From assembly GCF_001027745.1 (NCBI RefSeq), contig NZ_LECU01000006.1, positions 124,001 to 188,000 on the forward strand: 64,000 bases of DNA. The letters run 5' to 3'. Below are positions 32,299-42,308 of the stretch, piece after piece. Each line of letters starts with the position of its first letter. Within the stretch, counting starts at the first letter, position 1. Position numbers and translations under genes: made by a program. The DNA comes from Pedobacter sp. BMA (lineage in GTDB: Bacteria > Bacteroidota > Bacteroidia > Sphingobacteriales > Sphingobacteriaceae). The notes under the pieces are model-generated. The model made no database searches. It saw only the letters and a program-made list of their open reading frames with translations, and was not told where the DNA came from.

Positions 32299-33531
32299 AT
32301 GAACAACATTCTTAAAAATTACTCGGGCTTATTATGGCTTTTGGCGGGAATTACCGTTGGAAGCGTAGTTGGTTTAATTTTTGGAAAGCGAGTAGAATCT
32401 ATAAAACCATTAGGTGATATATTTCTGAACCTGTTGTTTACTGCAGTCATTCCACTGGTATTTTTTGCGGTTTCATCGGCTATTGCCAACATAGACCGCA
32501 CCAAGAAATTGGGAAAATTGCTGACCATTATGGTACTGGTTTTTCTAGGTACTATTTTGATTTCGGCAATTTTGACTTTAGTTGCTACCCGGCTCTTCCC
32601 TATCCACCAGGCTTTGGGTAATAACCAACTCCCTGCTGAGCATGAAAAAATACAGTCTTTTGGTGAGCAAATGACTCAGCTTCTAACGGTTGGTGAATTT
32701 TTCGAAATAGGGAGCAGAAAGAATATGCTGGCGCTGATTATTTTTTCTGTTCTGGTTGGATTTTCAACGTTGTACTCGGGCAGGGAAGGCGATGGTTTCA
32801 AGAACTTTTTAGTGTCGGGAAACGAGGTAATGAAAAAACTGATTATCCTGATCATGAAATTGGGACCAATTGGATTGGGTGCTTACTTTGCCTACCAGGT
32901 AGGTGTTTTCGGACCTCAACTTTTTGGTACTTATGCCAAGGCATTGGGATTGTATTATGGTGTGGGCGCCTTTTATTTTATTGTATTTTTTACCCTGTAC
33001 GCGTTTATTGCGGGTGGTTTTAAAGCCATAAAAGTATTCTGGAAAAATAACATAGTACCGTCCTTAACTTCTATCGGAACCTGTAGCAGTATTGCAACCA
33101 TACCTGCCAACCTGGAGGGGACTTTGAAAATGGGCGTTCCGGCTTATATTACCAATGTGACCATTCCACTGGGATCAACCTTGCATAAAGATGGGTCGAG
33201 TATCAGCTCTATCGTAAAAATAGCGGTTGTATTTGCTATTTTTGGAAAAGATTTAGCGCACATCGATACCATTATTTTAGCCCTTGGGATAACGGTTTTG
33301 GTTAGTATTGTGGAGGGCGGAATACCCAATGGAGGCTATATCGGAGAGTTGTTGATGATATCGGCTTACCAGTTGCCGCCCGAAGCCTTACCGCCTGCCA
33401 TGATTATCGGTACATTAGTTGACCCGATGGCGACGTTGCTCAATGCAACCGGCGATAATGTGGCGGCCATGTTGATTGCGAGATTTACTGAAGGAAAAAA
33501 CTGGATGGAAGAAAAAATTTTACCATCGTAA
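32299..33531 (+). CDS. Dicarboxylate/amino acid:cation symporter (DAACS)
   Basis: This 410-residue inner-membrane transporter is of the GltP/DctA type and takes up glutamate, aspartate or C4-dicarboxylates with Na+ or H+. Several TM segments are visible. The re-entrant serine-rich loop (SLTSIGTCSSIATIPANL) and the late NATGDNVAAMLIAR motif, which binds substrate carboxylate and cation, are intact. It lies 65 nt after nadA and 39 nt before thiL on the same strand. Aspartate import could feed NadB, but that is inference. Confidence 0.92.
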   Translation: MNNILKNYSGLLWLLAGITVGSVVGLIFGKRVESIKPLGDIFLNLLFTAVIPLVFFAVSSAIANIDRTKKLGKLLTIMVLVFLGTILISAILTLVATRLFPIHQALGNNQLPAEHEKIQSFGEQMTQLLTVGEFFEIGSRKNMLALIIFSVLVGFSTLYSGREGDGFKNFLVSGNEVMKKLIILIMKLGPIGLGAYFAYQVGVFGPQLFGTYAKALGLYYGVGAFYFIVFFTLYAFIAGGFKAIKVFWKNNIVPSLTSIGTCSSIATIPANLEGTLKMGVPAYITNVTIPLGSTLHKDGSSISSIVKIAVVFAIFGKDLAHIDTIILALGITVLVSIVEGGIPNGGYIGELLMISAYQLPPEALPPAMIIGTLVDPMATLLNATGDNVAAMLIARFTEGKNWMEEKILPS

Positions 33532-33570
33532 TCATAAAAATCGAGGGATTAATCCCATACAATAACATAT

Positions 33571-34611
33571 ATGTTTGAAAATAAAGAGCGTACGGATATT
33601 AATGAGTTGGGTGAGTTTGGTTTGATCAAACACTTAACCGAAAATTTCAAAATTAAAAATGAGCAGTCGGTAAAGGGAATTGGCGATGATGCTGCTGTTT
33701 TAAATGCAAATGGGAAAAAAACCTTAGTTTCAACAGACCTGTTGCTTGAAGGTATACACTTTGATCTGGCTTATGTACCACTTATGCATCTGGGCTATAA
33801 GGCAGTTCAGGTAAATCTGAGTGATATTTATGCCATGAACGGTAAAGCAAGTCAAATCACTTTTTCACTGGGTTTATCGAGCAAGTTTCCTTTAGAAGCT
33901 GTAGAAGAAATTTACAAGGGTGTTGAACTAGCCTGCAACAAATACAATATTGATCTGATTGGTGGCGATACTTCATCGAGCAAGCAGGGTTTGGTTATTA
34001 GTGTTACCAGTATAGGCTATGCCGATGCTGATAAAATTGCGTATAGAAATGGGGCACAAGAACATGACCTGCTCTGTGTTTCCGGAGATTTGGGTGGTGC
34101 TTATGTTGGCCTCCAGATTTTGGAAAGAGAAAAACTGATTTACCTGGAAAATCCGCAGATTCAACCAGACCTTGAAGGTAAAGATTATATTATTGAGCGC
34201 CAGCTGAAGCCGGAGGCCCGGATGGATATTATTGCACTGTTGGAGGAAATGAACATTAAACCTTCATCAATGATTGATGTTTCAGATGGCCTTGCTTCAG
34301 AAATACTGCATCTTGCCGATCAATCAGATAAGGGAGTTACCATTTATGAGGAGAAAATACCATTGGATCCGATGACTTATGAAACTGCGCGTGAGCTGGG
34401 ATTGGACCCAACTGTTTGTGCATTAAGCGGCGGTGAAGATTATGAATTGCTATTTACCATTAGCCAGGATGATTACAAGAAATTGAAACATGATGTAGAT
34501 ATCACGGTAATCGGTCATATTACAGATAAAAACTCCGGGTGTAAAATGGTATCAAAATCAAACAATGTACATGAGTTAAAAGCACAGGGATGGAACGCTT
34601 TTAATAAATAG
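33571..34611 (+). CDS. thiL: Thiamine-monophosphate kinase
   Basis: This 346-residue enzyme phosphorylates thiamine monophosphate to the cofactor thiamine diphosphate with ATP. N-terminal GIGDDAAVL (Mg/ATP Asp pair), STDLLLEGIHFD, NLSDIYAMNG and GGDTSSSKQGLVISVT precede the AIR-synthase-like C-terminal DVSDGLASEILHLA and ALSGGEDYELLFT. The length is slightly above that of E. coli ThiL. No thiamine riboswitch is visible upstream. It is followed by a strong terminator. Confidence 0.95.
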   Translation: MFENKERTDINELGEFGLIKHLTENFKIKNEQSVKGIGDDAAVLNANGKKTLVSTDLLLEGIHFDLAYVPLMHLGYKAVQVNLSDIYAMNGKASQITFSLGLSSKFPLEAVEEIYKGVELACNKYNIDLIGGDTSSSKQGLVISVTSIGYADADKIAYRNGAQEHDLLCVSGDLGGAYVGLQILEREKLIYLENPQIQPDLEGKDYIIERQLKPEARMDIIALLEEMNIKPSSMIDVSDGLASEILHLADQSDKGVTIYEEKIPLDPMTYETARELGLDPTVCALSGGEDYELLFTISQDDYKKLKHDVDITVIGHITDKNSGCKMVSKSNNVHELKAQGWNAFNK

Positions 34612-34626
34612 AAATCAGATTCAGGT

Positions 34627-34674
34627 AAAGCGCCTCAACCTCTTTGTATTTCAAAAGAGTTGAGGCGCTTTTGT
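34627..34674 (+). terminator. Terminator after thiL
   Basis: AAAGCGCCTCAAC pairs with GTTGAGGCGCTTT, with an extra TCTTT/AAAGA inner stem after one bulged base, then TTTG. It starts 15 nt after the thiL stop. Confidence 0.85.
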
Positions 34675-34802
34675 TTAGCGGCATGTTCAATTGAAAAATG
34701 TATTACAGTAGAATCAAGATGTATTCTGCTAAAAAAAATCGCCTTTCAGGGCTTTAAATAAAAATTACTATATTGCCTGGTTTTTTATGTCACTTTTGGA
34801 TA

Positions 34803-34827
34803 AAAAAATCAGGTGGCGAAGCCACCT
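34803..34827 (-). terminator. Terminator after rmuC
   Basis: On the minus strand AGGTGGC-TTC-GCCACCT is followed by GATTTTTTTA. It lies about 30 nt downstream of the rmuC stop. Confidence 0.8.
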
Positions 34828-34855
34828 TTTGCAGAGTTTCAAATGGTCAAAAGAA

Positions 34856-36229
34856 TTAGAACTCGTCTGACAGATATCTTGCATCAATGTGTTTGGTGGT
34901 TTTTGCGCCAAGTTTCTTTATTTTCTCGGATGTGTTTACCAGATTTCCCGATCCTTCGGATAATTTGTTCAGTGCTTTTTCATAAGCATCATGCCCATTT
35001 TTAATGTGTTTGCCAATATTTTCCATATCACTGATAAAGCCTACAAACTTATCGTACATGCTTCCACTAAGTCTGGCAATTTCCAGTACATTTCTATTTT
35101 GCCTTTCCTGTTTCCACATGCTGGCTATGGTGCGGAGTGTGGCTAACAAGGTAGAAGGACTTACAATTACCACCCGCCTGTCCCATGCGAAATTAAAGAG
35201 TTCTGCATCTTTTTGTACCGCAATGCTAAATGAGGATTCTATCGGCACAAACAACAAGACAAAATCCGGTGAATTGATTTTGTACAGGTCTTGATAATTT
35301 TTTGAGGATAGTTCCTGGATATGATTCTTTATCGAAGCCAAATGCTGCTTTACGTAGCCCTCACGCTCTTCATCCGTATCGGCTGATACAGAGCGCTCAT
35401 AAGCCGCCAAACTCACCTTAGCGTCTACGATCAGGTGTTTGTCGTCTGGCAGGTCGATAACCACGTCGGGTTGGAATCGCCCACCCTCGGCCGATACATG
35501 GGAAGCCTGAATACGGTATTCCTGATCGCGTACCAAACCCGAGTGTTCCAAAACCTTTTCCAAGATTACCTCGCCCCAGTTTCCCTGCTTTTTACTATCG
35601 CCTTTTAATGCTTTTGTCAAATTGTTGGCATCTTCCTGAATCATTTTACTCTGGATCTGAAGTTCGGAAATTACTCCTTTCAAAATATTTCTTTCGTCTG
35701 ATTCTGCTTTGTAAACCTTCTCTACTTTATCTTCAAAAGCTTTGATGTTTTCTTTTAGTGGATTTAAGATCATATCCAGGTTGGTTCTGTTCTGCTCAAC
35801 AAACTTTGTCGATTTTTCTTCTAGAATTTTATTTGCAATCAGCTCAAAATCCTTGTTCAGTTTTGCCTGCGACTGTTCGTAGCTTAACTTTTGCTCTGAA
35901 AGTTTTTCTTTTTCTGCCAGATAGAAAGACCTCGTACTTTCGAGTTCTCTATTTGCATCGGCAAGGCGATCTCGTTCGGCCTGTAATTCATCAATTAAAC
36001 GCTGCTGCTCCTGTTTTAGCAAAAATGTAATGTGTTCTTTTTCTGTGTTCAGGTTAGAAACCCGTTCGTCGGCTTTGGCTAAACTTATTTTCAGCAATTC
36101 ATTCTCTCCCCTGGTTTTTTCGAAATCCTCAACGGAGATTAGGGGAACTAAGGGTTGCGGTTTTTTGAATAAAAGTAAAACTAAAACCAATAGAATAACA
36201 ACGAGAAGGCTTATTGCAGCAATTTCCAT
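34856..36229 (-). CDS. rmuC: DNA recombination protein RmuC
   Basis: This protein of about 457 residues has an N-terminal TM segment (MEIAAISLLVVILLVLVLLLF), then a long coiled coil (about 40-190) and the RmuC nuclease-like core. That core has GNWGEVILEKVLEHSGL, FQPDVVIDLPDDKHLIVDAKVSL and FVPIESSF, the PD-(D/E)xK-like layout of the family. RmuC limits inversions at short repeats, and its biochemical role is unsettled. The start is the ATG at 36229. The further 16 codons open upstream from a TTG are not needed. Confidence 0.93.
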   Translation of the reverse strand: MEIAAISLLVVILLVLVLLLFKKPQPLVPLISVEDFEKTRGENELLKISLAKADERVSNLNTEKEHITFLLKQEQQRLIDELQAERDRLADANRELESTRSFYLAEKEKLSEQKLSYEQSQAKLNKDFELIANKILEEKSTKFVEQNRTNLDMILNPLKENIKAFEDKVEKVYKAESDERNILKGVISELQIQSKMIQEDANNLTKALKGDSKKQGNWGEVILEKVLEHSGLVRDQEYRIQASHVSAEGGRFQPDVVIDLPDDKHLIVDAKVSLAAYERSVSADTDEEREGYVKQHLASIKNHIQELSSKNYQDLYKINSPDFVLLFVPIESSFSIAVQKDAELFNFAWDRRVVIVSPSTLLATLRTIASMWKQERQNRNVLEIARLSGSMYDKFVGFISDMENIGKHIKNGHDAYEKALNKLSEGSGNLVNTSEKIKKLGAKTTKHIDARYLSDEF

Positions 36230-36419
36230 AATGATAATATTTTTAGTAAAAGTGATGTTTAAAAATATATTTACCAAGAATTTTTGTAAAATATGTTCGG
36301 GTTAAATGCCTCGGTTAAGGTATTTGTTGCCCGTTAAGGCCTAATTTAAACACGCTATCCTATTTAATATTTAGGTCAATTGATCTAATTTTTATATTAT
36401 TGATTTTAAATAAATTTTA

Positions 36420-37259
36420 ATGAACGAATTAACCGTACTCATTTCCTGCCCCGATCAGGTTGGCTTGGTAACCAATATTACCCGCGTTTTGGCGGCACAT
36501 CAACTTAATATTATCGCCATGCGTGAATTTGTTGATGAGGCAAACCAGGCATTTTTTACCAGGATTGCCTGCACCGGTGCACTTAATGATACCGAAAAGC
36601 TAAAGGAGAAGCTGCTCGAGAATCTTCCAAATTCAGCGGAAGTAAATTTAATTTCGCGGCAGGAAAAACAGATTGCGGTTTTGGTTACCAAAGAATATCA
36701 TTGCCTGGCCGAAATCTTGATCAAAAACCAGTTTAAAACTCTTGGAGCGAACGTACAGTGTGTAATCGGCAACTATGGGGAGTTGAGGGATTTTTCAGAA
36801 AAGTTGGGGATTCCCTATTTTCACGTAGATCATAACGGGAAGGAAAAAACAGTTTTTGAATCGGAAATCAAACAGATCATTAACCGGTTTGATGTTGATT
36901 ACGTTGTGCTTGCCAAATTTATGCGCATTCTATCGGCCGATTTTGTTAAAGATTACGAAGGAAAAATCGTCAATATCCACCATTCGTTTTTACCCGCCTT
37001 CATTGGTGCAAACCCTTATAAGCAGGCATTTGAGCGGGGCGTGAAGATTATCGGCGCAACTGCACATTTTGTAACGAACAATCTGGATGAGGGACCGATA
37101 ATTACACAGCATACCACGCATGTTGATCATAATTATGGAGTGAAGGAGATGATTATTGCAGGCAAAGAAATCGAGAAAAAAGTACTTCTTGATGCTTTGG
37201 AATTAATTTTCGAGGATCGTGTTTTCGTAAGTGGCAACAAAACTGTCGTATTCAGATAG
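36420..37259 (+). CDS. purU: Formyltetrahydrofolate deformylase
   Basis: This 279-residue enzyme hydrolyses 10-formyl-THF to formate and THF, balancing the one-carbon pool and feeding formate to purine synthesis. An N-terminal ACT domain (about 1-80, ISCPDQVGLVTNIT) is followed by the formyltransferase-like catalytic domain with VNIHHSFLPAFIGANPY (active-site Asn and His) and GATAHFVTNNLDEGPII (catalytic Asp). It is divergent from rmuC. The ACT domain suggests control by glycine or methionine, as in E. coli. Confidence 0.95.
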   Translation: MNELTVLISCPDQVGLVTNITRVLAAHQLNIIAMREFVDEANQAFFTRIACTGALNDTEKLKEKLLENLPNSAEVNLISRQEKQIAVLVTKEYHCLAEILIKNQFKTLGANVQCVIGNYGELRDFSEKLGIPYFHVDHNGKEKTVFESEIKQIINRFDVDYVVLAKFMRILSADFVKDYEGKIVNIHHSFLPAFIGANPYKQAFERGVKIIGATAHFVTNNLDEGPIITQHTTHVDHNYGVKEMIIAGKEIEKKVLLDALELIFEDRVFVSGNKTVVFR

Positions 37260-37407
37260 TACGGCATGTTCAATTTAATCTACACATTAGATAGACAATT
37301 ATGAATTAGATGTGCTTTGATTGGCTCTGTATGGTGATTTTCTATATTCGTAGTAAATATAGGAACGCTTTTTGATATAATGGAAATTGAAAAACATACA
37401 GAAGAAA

Positions 37408-38103
37408 ATGGGAGTTTATTTAATATTAATCGTCCCGGTACTATTGTTGAGCATGTTTGTGCAATGGCGGTTCAGAAATAAATTTTCCAAATACGCCGAA
37501 ATGCAGATCAGCTCTGGTTTATCGGGCAAGGAGGTGGCAGAGAGGATGCTACGCGATAACGGAATATACGATGTGAAAGTGATGAGCACCGAAGGACAAT
37601 TAACAGATCATTATAATCCATCAGATAAGACCGTGAATTTAAGCACGGATGTTTACTATAGCAGAAGCGTTGCTGCGGCAGCGGTTGCGGCACACGAATG
37701 TGGACATGCTGTACAGCATGCCAAATCATACTCATGGCTTAATTTAAGAAGTACTATGGTACCTGTGGTAAGTATTTCATCGAACCTGTTGCAGTGGGTT
37801 TTACTGATTGGCGTTTTATTGATTGGCTTTACTGGCAACCCGATTGTTTTAGCTATTGGGGTATTGGGACTGGCATTGGTAACTATTTTTAGCATTGTTA
37901 CCCTACCGGTTGAATTCGATGCCAGTAACCGTGCTATATTATGGTTGAAAAACAATCAAAGCGTAATGCAAACTGCCGAAGAGAATAAACAGGCTAAGGA
38001 TGCCTTATGGTGGGCGGCCATGACTTATGTGGTGGCAGCAGTAGGTGCGCTGGCAAATTTAATTTATTATGCTTCAATGCTTTTTGGAAGAAGCAGAGAT
38101 TAA
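37408..38103 (+). CDS. Membrane zinc metallopeptidase (YugP-like)
   Basis: This protein of about 231 residues belongs to the putative neutral zinc metallopeptidase family (YugP/DUF2229-type membrane proteases). It has an N-terminal TM segment (MGVYLILIVPVLLLSMFV), the AAAVAAHECGHAVQHA zinc motif (HECGH), and two later hydrophobic stretches plus a C-terminal TM. The ATG at 37408 is preferred to an in-frame TTG at 37387. Substrates are unknown. The gene is single, and a terminator follows at 38124. Confidence 0.88.
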   Translation: MGVYLILIVPVLLLSMFVQWRFRNKFSKYAEMQISSGLSGKEVAERMLRDNGIYDVKVMSTEGQLTDHYNPSDKTVNLSTDVYYSRSVAAAAVAAHECGHAVQHAKSYSWLNLRSTMVPVVSISSNLLQWVLLIGVLLIGFTGNPIVLAIGVLGLALVTIFSIVTLPVEFDASNRAILWLKNNQSVMQTAEENKQAKDALWWAAMTYVVAAVGALANLIYYASMLFGRSRD

Positions 38104-38123
38104 CATTAAATCTACATGCAAAA

Positions 38124-38160
38124 CAAAAGCGGCTCAGAATTTCTGGCCGCTTTTGTTTTG
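38124..38160. terminator. Terminator shared by the YugP-like and DsbA-like genes
   Basis: CAAAAGCGGC (38124-38133) pairs with GCCGCTTTTG (38146-38155) around a 12-nt loop, followed by TTTTG. The two genes converge here (stops at 38103 and 38176). Confidence 0.82.
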
Positions 38161-38175
38161 TAATGCTGTCGGATA

Positions 38176-38889
38176 CTAGATCTCACATCCATTTTCATCA
38201 CATACGGCATCGTTGCTCTTGTTAAGGGATGTTAATTGTGTTTTATGCTGATGTTTCCATTCGTTAAAGCTTTGCGTCAAGGCGTCTTCAAATGCCTGTA
38301 CAGGCTGTGCTCCTGAAATACCATATTTTCTATCCATTACAAAATAAGGAACACCTCGGATACCGAGATTCTGGCTTTCATAAATATCGTAACGAACAGC
38401 TTCGGCGAACTGATTGCTTTTTAAAACCTCTTTAGCTTCTGATTGATCTAAACCAATTTCTACTGCAATATCAACCAGTACAGCTTCATCTGCAACATTT
38501 TTGCTTTGTACAAAATGAGCTTCGAAAAGCTTTTCCTCGGCAGCGTCCTGTAGGTTATGTTTAGCTGCTAAATGGATCAGGCGGTGTGCATTAAAAGTAT
38601 TTGCGGGGATATTGGAATCGAAATTAATCTTTAAGCCGGCGTTTGCAGCCATATCAACTACCTGTTTTGTCATTTGTTTTGCCTGCTCAACTGGCATCCC
38701 TTTGCTTCTCGATAAATAATCAAAAACGGTTTCATTATTTGTGTTGTGGTATTCCGGATTAAGCTGATAGCTTTTCCAGTTTACTTCAATTTCATTTTTA
38801 AAGGGCAGGTTTTCTATTGCCTGTTCGAAATGACGTTTGCCGATATAACAAAAAGGGCACATGACGTCTGACCAGATTTCTACTTTCAT
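38176..38889 (-). CDS. DsbA-family oxidoreductase (FrnE-like)
   Basis: This 237-residue thioredoxin-fold protein has the CPFC active site (residues 11-14 in WSDVMCPFCYIGKR), an inserted helical domain and GIRGVPYFVMDRKYGISGAQP. These are typical of the cytoplasmic FrnE/2-hydroxychromene isomerase-like group. The absence of a signal peptide agrees. The C-terminus ends with two further cysteines (AVCDENGCEI) that could shuttle electrons or bind metal. The role is unclear; disulfide isomerisation under stress is known for some relatives. Confidence 0.92.
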   Translation of the reverse strand: MKVEIWSDVMCPFCYIGKRHFEQAIENLPFKNEIEVNWKSYQLNPEYHNTNNETVFDYLSRSKGMPVEQAKQMTKQVVDMAANAGLKINFDSNIPANTFNAHRLIHLAAKHNLQDAAEEKLFEAHFVQSKNVADEAVLVDIAVEIGLDQSEAKEVLKSNQFAEAVRYDIYESQNLGIRGVPYFVMDRKYGISGAQPVQAFEDALTQSFNEWKHQHKTQLTSLNKSNDAVCDENGCEI

Positions 38890-38935
38890 ATTGTAAAGTT
38901 AAATGGTAAAAACAAAAGCCAGGTAAGTTGAAAGT

Positions 38936-38969
38936 AAAAAGGCCGAATGTTTAATGATAGCGGCCTTTT
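38936..38969 (-). terminator. Terminator after the M14 peptidase
   Basis: AAAAGGCCG (38937-38945) pairs with CGGCCTTTT (38961-38969); on the minus strand TTTTTAC follows. It lies 15 nt beyond the M14 stop. Confidence 0.78.
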
Positions 38970-38983
38970 CAAAATCCAGATTA

Positions 38984-41680
38984 TTACTTATACAACTGGT
39001 TAAAAATCAACTTAAACGTACCATGTGTTTGGGCCCTAAAGGCAATTTCCGGACCGAATGCGAGCAATGTTCCTTTTCCAATACGCGCTTCAAATGCTGT
39101 AACGCCATCTTGAAGATAGGCTTGTCCCCATGCCCAGCCGCTTCTCAGTGGCGAGGGAGATCCGAACCACATCAGCGGCTTTATTTTACCCGAAGCAATG
39201 GCGTCGCCGGTAAGTTTAAATACCGGACTATTATCAAAATATACATCAGCCTCTTTTTCCATTCCCCATGCAGCAGGTAGTTTTGTGTCAACTTCCACAT
39301 TCAGGACGCTGCCTGGAACATAGAATTTTTCGGATGGCAGTTTTTTCTCTTCCCCTTTTATAATTTCTACCATGGCATTACGCACAGGAAGATTTAAATG
39401 GTAAGCCAGGTTGGTACTGCTACCTATGGTTACAATGTTTCCTCCATCTTCTAAAAAATTCTTTAGCTGAGGAATAGATTTATCTGCGGTAATCCTTCCT
39501 AAGCGGTTTCTGTATTCGGCAGGGATATCTTCGGCTTTAGGTCCGAAGGTACGACCTGAGCCCCCTGTTGCCTGAATTGCAGGTACCGCTCCACCAACAA
39601 GAATAATCACATCAAATTTAGATTTCAGGTTTCCTGCATCAATATCCTGAGGATAAATAACTTTGGCATCGTAATGATATTGCTCCATCATCCAGCGTAC
39701 CCAGCCCGAAGCCATTGATCCGCCGTAGGTATCCCAAAGGGCTATTCTACCTGCTGAAATTTTTATTTTGTTTCTAGGTAAGGCTGCTGGCTTCAGCTGC
39801 ACATTTGCTTTTGCCAAAATTGCTTTTCCGGCAGACCCCACATAAAAGTCGCCGTTTTCAGCAGAACGGTAGACGTCAATTTTATTCTTCAACAAATCGT
39901 TCACAGCGGTGTATGAATCATTTTGTGCAGCACTTAAAAGAAAAGTATTTGCCGCAGTAATTTTATTTTCTGGTGTTAAAAGTCTGCCATAGGGGTTTTT
40001 CTCAAAAGGGCCTGTGAAATCATCAGTGATGCGATCGAATTTTATGTCCATCAAGTAGGCTAAGGTCCAGCCGGCGGCATCATAAGGGGGAATTGGGGCA
40101 CCGCCTTCGGATTTAAAATCATTGGGGTGATCTTGCGGCTCGAACATATCCAGAACGTGAGGACGAAAAGCCTGATCGGTTTTTACCACGTAACTTCCGG
40201 CAGGGTAGTTTTTACCATTTACTGAAAAAGGGGCTGTTGCTTTTTGTACCACAATGCCTGTTCTGATCAGCGCATTTAAGAACTTGATGGCCGAATTGAA
40301 ATCAGCCTGGTTTGCAGACAGGATATATCCCCGAGGATCTCTGTTCGCAGGTGCATTCATTACGGTATCAAATGCCTTATTACTGATCGGTCTCCGGGGA
40401 CCGAAATCAAAGTCTCCACCGGCTGCAGCATTTCCCTTATCCTGTTTAGCAGCATTGTTAATGGCATCAATCTTTTTTGGTGAAAAAGACCAGGTATCTT
40501 TTTTTCCTCTTTCTATTGAATTTCGACCCATTTGATAAATGTTAAATAACAGTTCATCGCGGTAGCGCTGGGCATAGCCGAGTACAGCATAGTTTAACGA
40601 TACCGAATAATCTATTGAATTTTTGAAGTACCATTTACGTGGCGTAATGGGGTTAGGAGAATCGCCGTTTGGCAATAGTCGCGACGGAACGAGGGGAATT
40701 TCTGAAGGTGTAGGGCTACCGATAATTTCGGTAAGCAAGCCAATCATATTGTGAAAATAAGTGGTTGTACGTAAACCCCCATTGTACCAGGTAGAATAAA
40801 CCGATCCTCCACGCTGCGTATAGCCAGGTTTATTTTCTATGTTCATACGGTTGTGCATGGCAGCACCAACAGCATCTAAACTTGTTAAAAGCGCTGGATC
40901 AAAAACGTAGTTGAATGGGTCGCGGTATGGCGGACCTGCTACAACTGTTCCTGCCGGGCCTGTTTGGTGGTGGTTATACATGATTTGTGGCAACCATTCT
41001 ACAAAAAGCTGCCTGCCGATATTTTGTGTTTCCTTAAGGTTAAGCATAAAGAAATCCCGGTTATTATCATGCCCTGCATATTTTTCATATAGAACCGGCA
41101 GGCCTGAGGTTGTTCTTTTTTTTTCATCTTTTTCCCTCATATACCAGTTGCTTACGAGTTCCTGACCATCGGGATTGGCATGTGTAAAGAGAATAATCAC
41201 ATTATCCAGAATCTTTAATGTTTCAGGGTCAGTTTTGGAGGCAAACTCGTAAGCGGTTTGAATAAGCTGGTGCGCACCGACCACTTCAGTTGCATGAAGC
41301 CCACCATCAATCCATACCACTGCTTTACCTTCCTGGGCCAATGCTTTTGCCTGTTCAGGCGTTATTTCAGCATGGGCTAGTTTTTGTGAAATTTCTTTAT
41401 ACCGATCAAGTTTCTGAATGTTTTCTGGCGATGAAACGACCAGCATATATTGGCTCCTGCCCTCTTCAGTTTTACCAATATCAACTAGCTTAACCCTTTT
41501 TGAAGATGCAGCAAGTTTTTTAAAATAAGCTTCTGTCTGGCTATAATTCGCGAGCTGATAATTATCGCCGATGTCGAAGCCAAAATGAGATTTGGGTGAA
41601 GGTACATTCTGGGCATAAGCGTTGCAGGCACCTGCGAGCAGAAACGATAAGCAAAGATTTTTAAAGTAATTTTTAATCAT
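38984..41680 (-). CDS. Exported M14-family zinc carboxypeptidase-like protein
   Basis: This protein of about 898 residues has a signal peptide (MIKNYFKNLCLSFLLAGACNAYAQ), then the M14 domain with zinc ligands GGLHATEVVGAHQ (HxxE), ANPDGQ, NNRDFF and NHHQTGPAG (third ligand). The region from about 680 contains KFDVIILVGGAVPAI and a DJ-1/GATase-like fold, as in other large Bacteroidota members. It probably releases peptides or amino acids in the periplasm. An upstream in-frame extension to 41830 has no signal peptide and is discarded. The -7 box TATATTTG (41704-41711, minus) lies 23 nt upstream of the start. Confidence 0.9.
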   Translation of the reverse strand: MIKNYFKNLCLSFLLAGACNAYAQNVPSPKSHFGFDIGDNYQLANYSQTEAYFKKLAASSKRVKLVDIGKTEEGRSQYMLVVSSPENIQKLDRYKEISQKLAHAEITPEQAKALAQEGKAVVWIDGGLHATEVVGAHQLIQTAYEFASKTDPETLKILDNVIILFTHANPDGQELVSNWYMREKDEKKRTTSGLPVLYEKYAGHDNNRDFFMLNLKETQNIGRQLFVEWLPQIMYNHHQTGPAGTVVAGPPYRDPFNYVFDPALLTSLDAVGAAMHNRMNIENKPGYTQRGGSVYSTWYNGGLRTTTYFHNMIGLLTEIIGSPTPSEIPLVPSRLLPNGDSPNPITPRKWYFKNSIDYSVSLNYAVLGYAQRYRDELLFNIYQMGRNSIERGKKDTWSFSPKKIDAINNAAKQDKGNAAAGGDFDFGPRRPISNKAFDTVMNAPANRDPRGYILSANQADFNSAIKFLNALIRTGIVVQKATAPFSVNGKNYPAGSYVVKTDQAFRPHVLDMFEPQDHPNDFKSEGGAPIPPYDAAGWTLAYLMDIKFDRITDDFTGPFEKNPYGRLLTPENKITAANTFLLSAAQNDSYTAVNDLLKNKIDVYRSAENGDFYVGSAGKAILAKANVQLKPAALPRNKIKISAGRIALWDTYGGSMASGWVRWMMEQYHYDAKVIYPQDIDAGNLKSKFDVIILVGGAVPAIQATGGSGRTFGPKAEDIPAEYRNRLGRITADKSIPQLKNFLEDGGNIVTIGSSTNLAYHLNLPVRNAMVEIIKGEEKKLPSEKFYVPGSVLNVEVDTKLPAAWGMEKEADVYFDNSPVFKLTGDAIASGKIKPLMWFGSPSPLRSGWAWGQAYLQDGVTAFEARIGKGTLLAFGPEIAFRAQTHGTFKLIFNQLYK

Positions 41681-41873
41681 AAAGGGGAGTTTGTTGGATA
41701 AATCAAATATAATATAGAATGTTATGTAAAACCGGCTTGCTGTAAATTTGTTACAAGGTTGAAAATCAGGGTAAGTTTGAGTTAGAAAAGCATTGGTGTT
41801 TAAATGTTGTTGCATTGAATTTGAAAGCAAAGCTCAAAGCAGTAATTTAGGGGCTTTAATTAATAAAAATTAA

Positions 41874-42260
41874 ATGACTTTAGAAGAAAGAATAAAGAAC
41901 TCCACTACTAGTATTTTTAAGGCAGTTTTTCCGAATACGACTAACCATTATGATACCCTGTTTGGTGGTACTGCGATGCATATGATGGATGAGGTAGCTT
42001 TTATTACAGCGACCAGGTTTAGCCGTCAGATTATGGTTACGGTAAGTAGCGACAGGATTGATTTCAAAAAACCTATTCCTGCCGGAACAATTGTAGAACT
42101 GATCGGCAAAGTCATTCACATCGGAAACACCAGTCTTAAGGTAAGCGTAGAAATTTACATTGAACAAATGTATGCTGAAGGGCGGGAGCTAGCGGTACAT
42201 GGCGATTTTACTTTTGTTGCGATTGACGAAAATAAGAAACCTGTACAAGTGATTAAGTAA
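41874..42260 (+). CDS. Acyl-CoA thioesterase, hotdog fold
   Basis: This 128-residue single-hotdog protein of the YciA/acyl-CoA hydrolase type has FPNTTNHYDTLFGGTAMHMMDEVA (His, Asn and catalytic Asp region) and VTVSSDRIDFKKPIPAGTIVEL. It hydrolyses acyl-CoA to free acid and CoA in the cytoplasm. The substrate chain length cannot be told. It is divergent from the M14 gene and monocistronic. Confidence 0.92.
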   Translation: MTLEERIKNSTTSIFKAVFPNTTNHYDTLFGGTAMHMMDEVAFITATRFSRQIMVTVSSDRIDFKKPIPAGTIVELIGKVIHIGNTSLKVSVEIYIEQMYAEGRELAVHGDFTFVAIDENKKPVQVIK

Positions 42261-42308
42261 TGTTCAATGCTGGCTTTATGGTAATAAGGGATTAGATTAT
42301 CAGCGCGG